A stretch of 11,671 bases of DNA. Origin: an uncultured beta proteobacterium. GTDB taxonomy: Bacteria; Pseudomonadota; Gammaproteobacteria; Burkholderiales; Burkholderiaceae_C. Each line of letters opens with the position of its first letter. The first letter of the stretch is position 1. The position numbers were made by a program, and so were the translations under genes. Shown piece by piece: positions 6,826-11,671 of the stretch. The notes under the pieces are model-generated. The model was not told the DNA's origin, made no database searches, and saw nothing but the letters and a program-made list of their open reading frames with translations. The stretch covers positions 1 through 11,671 of the forward strand of contig CAIQEX010000178.1 in assembly GCA_903870955.1 (NCBI GenBank), written 5' to 3'.

Positions 6826-6841
6826 TGTGATCACTTTCACA
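6826..6841 (+). promoter_or_regulatory. Perfect Crp-family consensus site
   Basis: TGTGATCACTTTCACA is an exact match to the Crp/Vfr core TGTGA-N6-TCACA. It ends 23 bp before the ATG of the binding protein. A class-II Crp promoter at this centre would start inside the gene, so the site may repress, act on the divergent gene, or mean that the promoter geometry is unusual. The match is exact but the function is unproven. Confidence 0.5.
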
Positions 6842-6864
6842 TCTTTAATAGAAAGTTAGTTCGT

Positions 6865-8001
6865 ATGACATTCAAATTCAAATTGCTCCCCCTGTCCATC
6901 GCTGCCCTGGCTCTGTCGATGGGTGCCATCGGCACGGCACAAGCCGAAGACATCGTCGTCAAAATCGGTCAGACCGGCCCACTCTCTGGCGGTGATGCAT
7001 TCGCCGGCAAAGACAACGAAAACGGCACGCGCATGGCCGTGGATGACATCAACGCCAAGAAGATGATGGTAGGCGGCAAGACCCTGAAGATGGAACTGGT
7101 GTCTGAAGACGACCAGTGCGATCCCAAGGCCGGTGTGGCCGTGGCCCAGAAAATGGTCGACGCAGGTATCAAATTCGTGAATGGCCCCTATTGCTCGGGC
7201 GTGGCGATTCCCGCCTCCAAGATTTATAACGAAGGCGATGCCATTCTGTCCACCGTCGGCAGCAACCCCAAGGTCACCATGGGTGGCTACAAGAGCGTGT
7301 TCCGTGTCATCGCCGGTGACGATTTGATCGGTACCAAGATGGCCGAATATGCGTTCAACACCATGAAGGCCAAAACGGCCGGCGTGATTGATGACCGCAC
7401 CGCGTTTGGTCAGGGTCTGGCGGACGAGTTCATCAAGGAAGCTAAGGTTTTGGGTCTGACCATCGTCGGACAGGAATACACCACCAAGCAAGCCACGGAT
7501 TTCAATGCCATTTTGACCAACATGAAGGCCAAGAATCCTGATGTGATCTTTTACGGTGGCTATGCCGGTCAGGCTGGCCCCATGGTCAAGCAGTTGAAGG
7601 GTCTGGGCATCAAATCCAAATTGTTGGGTGGAGACGCGATCTGCGTGACCGAGACCGGCAAACTTGGTGGAGACGCTGTCAATGACACCGTGTTCTGCGC
7701 ACAAGGTGGAGCCATTCTGGACAAGGTTGCTGCAGGCCCGGCTTTCAAGGAAGCCTACAAGAAGCGCTTTAACCAGGACCCGGATGCCTACGCCGCATCG
7801 TTCTACGACCAGACCATGTTCCTGGCAACCACCATGGCCAAACTCGGCACCGTGGATTCCACCAAGGTGAGTGCAGAACTGCACAAGGCTAGCTACAAAG
7901 GTATCGTGACAACCTACGCTTACGATGAAAAGGGCAACCTGCAAAAGGCGCCTATCACCGTATACGGCTTCAAGGCTGGCGCACCGATTCCTTTGCAGTA
8001 A
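6865..8001 (+). CDS. Periplasmic amino-acid-binding protein, LivJ/branched-chain type
   Basis: This 378-residue solute-binding protein has the type I periplasmic fold of LivJ/LivK. The first 27 residues form a Sec signal: lysines at 4 and 6, a hydrophobic core, and GTAQA before the predicted cut at Glu28. The mature protein opens with VVKIGQTGPLSG. Cys85 in DDQCDPK and Cys110 in GPYCSG match the LivJ disulfide, and GGYAGQ lies in the second lobe. I chose ATG 6865 because it begins the signal sequence; the GTG at 6787 would add 26 unlikely residues. The Shine-Dalgarno sequence is weak. No permease or ATPase gene is in the window, so it serves a transporter encoded elsewhere or works as an orphan. 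With an oxidase and a racemase homologue beside it, the ligand may be an amino or imino acid rather than leucine. Confidence 0.9.
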   Translation: MTFKFKLLPLSIAALALSMGAIGTAQAEDIVVKIGQTGPLSGGDAFAGKDNENGTRMAVDDINAKKMMVGGKTLKMELVSEDDQCDPKAGVAVAQKMVDAGIKFVNGPYCSGVAIPASKIYNEGDAILSTVGSNPKVTMGGYKSVFRVIAGDDLIGTKMAEYAFNTMKAKTAGVIDDRTAFGQGLADEFIKEAKVLGLTIVGQEYTTKQATDFNAILTNMKAKNPDVIFYGGYAGQAGPMVKQLKGLGIKSKLLGGDAICVTETGKLGGDAVNDTVFCAQGGAILDKVAAGPAFKEAYKKRFNQDPDAYAASFYDQTMFLATTMAKLGTVDSTKVSAELHKASYKGIVTTYAYDEKGNLQKAPITVYGFKAGAPIPLQ

Positions 8002-8006
8002 AGCGT

Positions 8007-8022
8007 TCACGCGCAAGCGTGA
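8007..8022 (+). other. Small GNRA-loop hairpin after the binding-protein stop codon
   Basis: A 6-bp perfect stem (8007-8012 with 8017-8022) closes a GCAA tetraloop, five bases after the TAA. No T-tract follows. Such a hairpin could protect the binding-protein mRNA from 3' decay, upstream of the true terminator. Confidence 0.45.
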
Positions 8023-8038
8023 CCAGGCTCGCATAAGT

Positions 8039-8073
8039 GGGCAGCGGCTGTAACGGCTGCTGCCCTTTTTTTT
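8039..8073 (+). terminator. Strong intrinsic terminator between the binding protein and the oxidase
   Basis: GGGCAGC (8039-8045) pairs with GCTGCCC (8059-8065). Up to four more pairs, two of them wobble, lie inside, closing a 5-base loop. Eight T residues follow (8066-8073). This is a textbook Rho-independent terminator for the binding-protein transcript. It ends only 10 bp before the ATG of the downstream oxidase, leaving no room for a separate promoter between them. Confidence 0.88.
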
Positions 8074-8083
8074 GAAATATCAC

Positions 8084-9316
8084 ATGGCAAATATTGCAGT
8101 CATCGGAGCGGGTTTTGTCGGACTGTCTTCGGCCTACTGGCTGATGCGAGACGGACACGAGGTCACGCTGTATGACCCCGCCGGCGCCGCAGGCGGTGCG
8201 TCTTTTGGCAATGCGGGCACCTTCGCCAACTACGCCTGTATTCCCGTCAACAACCCGACGGTATTTCGCGATTTGCCGCACTATTTATGGTCGGGCTCCA
8301 GTCCCTTGCGTCTGCGCTGGGGCTATCTACCGCAGTTGACGCCCTGGCTGCTGGGCTTCTTGCGCCATTCAACCGCTGCACGCTATACGGAGTCGGCCAC
8401 GGCATTGGCGACTTTGCTGGGGCGCGCGCAAGAAGGCTATACCGACATGATCGCGCAAGCGGGGTTGGACGGCTTTATCCGCCCGCGCGAATGCCTGTAT
8501 CTTTACTCCACCCAGAAAGCCTTTGATGCCTCCAAGCCGACTCTGGAGCTGCGCCATTCTCTGGGCGTAAAAAGCCGCATTCTGGACAAGGCCGAGATCA
8601 AAGCGCTGGAACCCCGCTTGCAACCCATGTTTGAACGCGGTGCTTTGTTTGAGGGGTCCTGGCATCTGTCCGATCCTTCGGCTTTTTTACATGCCTTGCA
8701 GAGCTGGCTGATGGGACAGGGGTTGCAGGTTTGTGCCGTTGCGGTTCAAAGCCTTCATCCGCAGGCCAAGCGCGTGATGCTCGCCACCTCTGAAGGCAGC
8801 GCCATGCATGATTTTGTGGCCCTGTGTGCGGGCGCGCACTCCAAGGCGCTGGCGGCGCAATGTGGCGACGCTGTGCCACTCGAAGCAGAGCGGGGCTACC
8901 ACCTGATGTACCCCGGCACATCGCACCTGATTTCACGTCCCGTGGGCTGGGCTGAACGGGGTTTTTACATGACACCCATGGCGCAAGGCATTCGCGTTGC
9001 GGGCACGGTAGAGTTGGCTGGGCTGGGTTTGGCGAAGCACCAGGGGCTCATGGACCTGCTGCATTTTTCCTCGCAAAAAGCCTTGCCCGAGTTGGGAGCA
9101 CCTGAGGCACCCTGGTTGGGCTTTCGGCCGACACTTCCTGATGGCCTTCCGGTGTTGGGTCGCTCCAGCAACTCGGCCCGGGTGGTCTATGCGTTTGGCC
9201 ATCAGCATATCGGCCTCACCCTGGGCGGGTTGAGCGGCATGGTGGTGGCGGACCAGGTCGCCGGGCGGCCTTCGGTGATTGATTTGAAGCCGTTTGCGGC
9301 CACCCGGTTTGGCTAG
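8084..9316 (+). CDS. DadA-like FAD-dependent D-amino-acid oxidoreductase
   Basis: The 410-residue flavoprotein belongs to the DAO/DadA family, about 410-430 residues, which oxidises D-amino or imino acids to keto acids or pyrrolines. IAVIGAGFVG (4-13) carries the GxGxxG Rossmann motif for FAD. GFRPTLPDGLPVLGRS (346-361) and FGHQHIGLTLGG (371-382) form the C-terminal FAD and substrate region typical of DadA and D-hydroxyproline dehydrogenases. There is no signal peptide. ATG 8084 is preferred over the in-frame TTG 8072, which lies in the terminator T-tract. No Shine-Dalgarno sequence is visible before it, so translation is probably weak. Its place next to a proline racemase homologue suggests a D-imino acid such as a hydroxyproline isomer; that is inference. 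It converges on the phosphofructokinase gene 34 bp away. Confidence 0.85.
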   Translation: MANIAVIGAGFVGLSSAYWLMRDGHEVTLYDPAGAAGGASFGNAGTFANYACIPVNNPTVFRDLPHYLWSGSSPLRLRWGYLPQLTPWLLGFLRHSTAARYTESATALATLLGRAQEGYTDMIAQAGLDGFIRPRECLYLYSTQKAFDASKPTLELRHSLGVKSRILDKAEIKALEPRLQPMFERGALFEGSWHLSDPSAFLHALQSWLMGQGLQVCAVAVQSLHPQAKRVMLATSEGSAMHDFVALCAGAHSKALAAQCGDAVPLEAERGYHLMYPGTSHLISRPVGWAERGFYMTPMAQGIRVAGTVELAGLGLAKHQGLMDLLHFSSQKALPELGAPEAPWLGFRPTLPDGLPVLGRSSNSARVVYAFGHQHIGLTLGGLSGMVVADQVAGRPSVIDLKPFAATRFG

Positions 9317-9350
9317 CTTCGCCACGGCAACGCCAAGGCTATAAAGCCAC

Positions 9351-10460
9351 TCAATCGCCGAAAGATATTCCCAGATCGCGTCCGGTTTGAAGCGTGTCAC
9401 AGCCTATCGGCACATTGCGGATGTGGCCAGCCACTTCTTCCAGTGACACGTAGTCCACCCCATCCACGCCCAGCGAAACCATCACGCCGGTCTTGCCAGC
9501 GTCCAGTCCGCGCACTGCAGCCGCACCAAAACGCAAGGCCGCCAGGCGGTCGAAAGAGGTCGGGCTACCCCCGCGCAACAAGTGACCCAGCACCACCACG
9601 CGGGTGTCTTTGCCGGTGCTTTGGCTTAGCGCCTGGGCAATGATTCCACCAATGCCACCCAGGCGTTCGGCGTGCCCGACTTCGGCCGGTGCCACCAGTT
9701 CACGGTGACCGTCCCTGGCCTGTGCACCCTCCGCCACCACGACGATGGAGTACAAATGGCCGTCGGCTTCGCGCTCGCGAATCTTGGCCGCGACCTTGTC
9801 AATATCAAAGCCGATTTCCGGAATCAGGATGGCATGGGCATTGCCAGCAATACCGGCGTGCAGCGCAATCCAGCCCGCATAGCGGCCCATCACCTCGACC
9901 ACCATCACGCGCTGATGGCTCTCGGCAGTGGAGTGGAGGCGGTCTATACATTCGGTGGCAAAGCCCACGGCCGTGTCAAAACCGAAAGTGGTCAGCGTTT
10001 TGTCCAGGTCGTTGTCAATGGTTTTGGGCACGCCAATCACGCGCAGGCCCTTGCGGTGCAGCGCGTCTGCAATCGTCAAGGAGCCGTCGCCGCCAATCGA
10101 CACCAGCGCGTCGATTTCATGCGTCGCAAAGTAGGTGAGTAACTCGTCAGACCGGTCAATCTCGCGCACCGAGCCGTCTGGCATGTTGACTGGGAAATGC
10201 AGTGGGTTGCCCTTGTTGGTGCTGCCCAGAATGGTGCCGCCCAGATTGCCGATGCCGCGCACCTTGGCGCGTGTCAGGCGGTACACGCCGCCGTCAGGGT
10301 AGCGTTCGGGGAACATGATGCCGTTGAAACCGTCACGAATGCCGTAGCACTGCCAGCCCAGGTTGTCGGCGGCAATCATCACGGACTGGATCACCGCGTT
10401 CAGGCCGGGCGCATCGCCTCCACCGGTGCAGACAGCGATACGTTTGATTGGTTTCGTCAT
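9351..10460 (-). CDS. 6-phosphofructokinase, group III type; ATP or PPi donor unresolved
   Basis: This 369-residue phosphofructokinase phosphorylates fructose 6-phosphate; if PPi-dependent the reaction is reversible. The N-terminal donor loop is CTGGGDAPGLN (11-21). SIGGDGS (121-127) places Gly126 where E. coli PfkA has Gly104, the ATP-type residue. PKTIDNDLD (145-153) places Lys146 where PfkA has Gly124, the residue typical of PPi enzymes; Asp149 is the catalytic base. MGRYAG (191-196) is the substrate loop. This Gly/Lys combination occurs in group III enzymes, some ATP- and some PPi-dependent, so the donor cannot be read from sequence. The ATG at 10460 has a modest GGGA upstream. Single gene, convergent with the oxidase and divergent from the chemotaxis gene. 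Confidence 0.92.
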   Translation of the reverse strand: MTKPIKRIAVCTGGGDAPGLNAVIQSVMIAADNLGWQCYGIRDGFNGIMFPERYPDGGVYRLTRAKVRGIGNLGGTILGSTNKGNPLHFPVNMPDGSVREIDRSDELLTYFATHEIDALVSIGGDGSLTIADALHRKGLRVIGVPKTIDNDLDKTLTTFGFDTAVGFATECIDRLHSTAESHQRVMVVEVMGRYAGWIALHAGIAGNAHAILIPEIGFDIDKVAAKIREREADGHLYSIVVVAEGAQARDGHRELVAPAEVGHAERLGGIGGIIAQALSQSTGKDTRVVVLGHLLRGGSPTSFDRLAALRFGAAAVRGLDAGKTGVMVSLGVDGVDYVSLEEVAGHIRNVPIGCDTLQTGRDLGISFGD

Positions 10461-10681
10461 TCAAAGTTCCCAGTTAAATCGTCAGGCCGGTGCAGGCCTG
10501 TGCAGGCTATGGCACGCGCGGGTAGAGGGTCAAATCGCCTTCGAAACACAGCGGCTTCTAGCATACCAGTGCGCCAAACGGTCACCGGCTTGCAGAGCCT
10601 GGCTCACCCGATAAAAGCCATTTTTTCAATGGGCAATCCGACCAGATAACTCGATGATATGCATCTATGTGAAGACTTTAT
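10461..10681. promoter_or_regulatory. Divergent intergenic region between phosphofructokinase and chemotaxis genes
   Basis: This is the left part of a 291-bp gap without an acceptable gene; the FNR-like box and the chemotaxis promoter occupy the rest. Near the phosphofructokinase start lie two direct copies of GTGCAGGC (10490-10497 and 10500-10507). They overlap an inverted AGGCC/GGCCT pair. On the minus strand an extended -10-like TGGTATGCT is present about 100 bp upstream of the kinase ATG, without a matching -35. The small frame that runs into the chemotaxis gene on the minus strand looks like a shadow. Confidence 0.3.
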
Positions 10682-10695
10682 TTGATCGACCTCAA
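10682..10695 (+). promoter_or_regulatory. Near-consensus FNR/ANR box upstream of the chemotaxis gene
   Basis: TTGATCGACCTCAA matches TTGAT-N4-ATCAA at nine of ten positions. Its centre (10688.5) is 41.5 bp from a start site near 10730. A -10-like GACAAT (10719-10724, four of six) sits just where a class-II FNR-activated promoter needs it, with 23 bp between box and hexamer. Transcription would begin about 20 nt before the ATG, just upstream of the AAGGGGG ribosome-binding site. This suggests induction under low oxygen. Confidence 0.5.
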
Positions 10696-10751
10696 TGTCA
10701 AAGTCGGAGCAAACCCTCGACAATTTCAGAAATGATTTGCAAGGGGGCAGC

Positions 10752-11671
10752 ATGGCTATCAAGGACATGAAAATCGGAAACCGCCTGGCGATCGCCTTTG
10801 GCATCGTGCTTCTGATCACCATCATCACGGCGGTATTGACTCTAGGCAAATTAGCTGACATTCAGGACAACCTGCGTGACATCGTCACGGACAACAACGT
10901 CAAGGTCCGCCTGAGTACCGAGATGGCGGATTCGACGCACATCATTGCCAGGGTCATGCGCACCGTGGTGCTGCTGAAAGACCCGTCGCTCAAAGAGCAT
11001 GAGATGGTCAAGATCAATAAAGCGCGTGAGGCCTATAACAAAGCCTGGGCGGAGTTGGAAAAAATTCCGCCTAGCGAGCAGGGCAAGGTCATCCGCAAGA
11101 AGATCTCTGACGCCCACTCTGCCGCCGTAGAGCTGAACAATCGCGTCATAGAACTGGGCATGGCCAACAAGGAAGCCGAAGCGACGACCTTACTGCTCAA
11201 GGAAGCCGGCCCCGCAGTGCAAAAGCTGCAGGATGCGCTGGATGAAAACATCGTGTCCCAGCAAGTAAACACGGAAGAAGTTTATTCTCACTCTGAAACC
11301 GAGTATCAGACCGCACGCACGTTCTTGATTGCTGCCAACGTAATCGTCGTACTGCTGGCCGCACTCAGTGGCTGGCTCGTCACGCGCTCCATCGTGCGGC
11401 CCCTGAAATTGGCTGTGCAGGCAGCAGACGACGTGGCCTCGGGCAAGCTCGACGGCCAGCTTCCAACGGCCGGTAACGATGAGACCGGACAACTGCTGCA
11501 ATCCTTCACAAAAATGCAGGGTGTGCTGGCCAAGTTTCAGGCGGCACAGGCCGAGATGGCGCGCGAGCACCAGCTTGGAATGATCGACGCTGTGATGCCC
11601 GCGCAAGAACTGCCGGGCGACTATGCCACCATGGCACGCTCTACCAACGAACTGGTGCAGGCGCATATCGC
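10752..11671 (+). CDS. Methyl-accepting chemotaxis protein, N-terminal part (3' end outside window)
   Basis: The frame opens at ATG 10752, preceded by AAGGGGG (10741-10747) four bases away, and runs off the right edge: 306 codons without a stop. The start MAIKDMKIGNRL is typical of Burkholderiales chemoreceptors. TM1 spans about 12-31. A helical periplasmic domain of about 155 residues (about 35-188) looks like the four-helix-bundle 4HB_MCP ligand domain. TM2 is about 191-211, followed by a HAMP linker with SIVRPL (213-218) and NDETGQL (242-248). After HAMP comes a charged helix and the MIDAVMPAQELPGDYATMARSTNELV stretch (277-302), seen in related receptors before the signalling domain. The conserved signalling tip, methylation sites and any CheR-tether pentapeptide lie outside the window. 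Ligand unknown. Confidence 0.9.
   Translation, partial: MAIKDMKIGNRLAIAFGIVLLITIITAVLTLGKLADIQDNLRDIVTDNNVKVRLSTEMADSTHIIARVMRTVVLLKDPSLKEHEMVKINKAREAYNKAWAELEKIPPSEQGKVIRKKISDAHSAAVELNNRVIELGMANKEAEATTLLLKEAGPAVQKLQDALDENIVSQQVNTEEVYSHSETEYQTARTFLIAANVIVVLLAALSGWLVTRSIVRPLKLAVQAADDVASGKLDGQLPTAGNDETGQLLQSFTKMQGVLAKFQAAQAEMAREHQLGMIDAVMPAQELPGDYATMARSTNELVQAHI

Noticed and set aside
6787..6864. Longer N-terminus for the binding protein from GTG 6787
   Set aside because: It would place 26 residues before a clear signal peptide and would cover the Crp-like site and the direct repeat.
6856..8034. A 392-codon open frame on the minus strand opposite the binding protein
   Set aside because: It mirrors the codon pattern of the real gene and shows no domain; the plus-strand protein has a signal peptide and conserved cysteines.
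9337..9348. GGCT-ATAA-AGCC hairpin between the convergent oxidase and phosphofructokinase genes
   Set aside because: The stem has only four base pairs and there is no T-tract on either strand, so it is not a convincing terminator.
10607..10614. CCCGATAA resembling the -10 of a flagellar sigma-28 promoter before the chemotaxis gene
   Set aside because: No TAAA-type -35 is found at the required distance, and the FNR-type promoter nearer the gene fits better.
10604..10861. An 85-codon minus-strand frame before the chemotaxis gene
   Set aside because: It overlaps the start and promoter of the chemotaxis gene in antisense and has no ribosome-binding site or family features that I can see.

Overview
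The window looks like a chromosomal stretch of a betaproteobacterium, most likely a Rhodoferax-like member of the Comamonadaceae (Burkholderiales). This is inferred from moderately high GC, the style of the proteins and the gene complement; no marker gene here fixes the taxon. No RNA genes, insertion sequences, phage genes or CRISPR arrays were found.

Region 1 (2-172, plus) is the 3' end of an O-methyltransferase. Region 2 (201-5410, minus) is a compact hoxF-hoxU-hoxY-hoxH-hoxW operon. It encodes a soluble bidirectional NAD-reducing [NiFe] hydrogenase (group 3d) and its maturation protease. HoxF and HoxU form the NAD(H)-reacting diaphorase, HoxY and HoxH the hydrogenase module, and HoxW trims the HoxH C-terminus. 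No hyp genes and no hoxI lie in the window. The 143-bp leader upstream of hoxF holds a sigma-54-like -24/-12 element in the right orientation, a 13-bp direct repeat and a GTTGAC/GTCAAC palindrome.

Region 3 (5554-9316) looks like an amino- or imino-acid catabolic unit arranged around a 273-bp divergent control region. A proline racemase superfamily enzyme reads left. A branched-chain-type periplasmic amino-acid-binding protein and a DadA-like FAD oxidoreductase read right. The racemase homologue has Ser and Thr where the two catalytic cysteines normally sit, so its reaction is uncertain. A strong intrinsic terminator sits between the binding protein and the oxidase, ending 10 bp before the oxidase start codon, which suggests that the oxidase is expressed only by read-through.

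Region 4 (9351-10460, minus) is a 6-phosphofructokinase whose donor-site residues (Gly126/Lys146) mix the ATP and PPi signatures. Region 5 (10752 to the end, plus) is the N-terminal part of a methyl-accepting chemotaxis protein, preceded by a near-consensus FNR/ANR box at class-II spacing.

The hydrogenase itself is a known system. The points most worth a second look are the Ser/Thr racemase homologue with its neighbours, the terminator-gated oxidase, the eroded cluster site in HoxF, and the Crp/Fnr-family sites.
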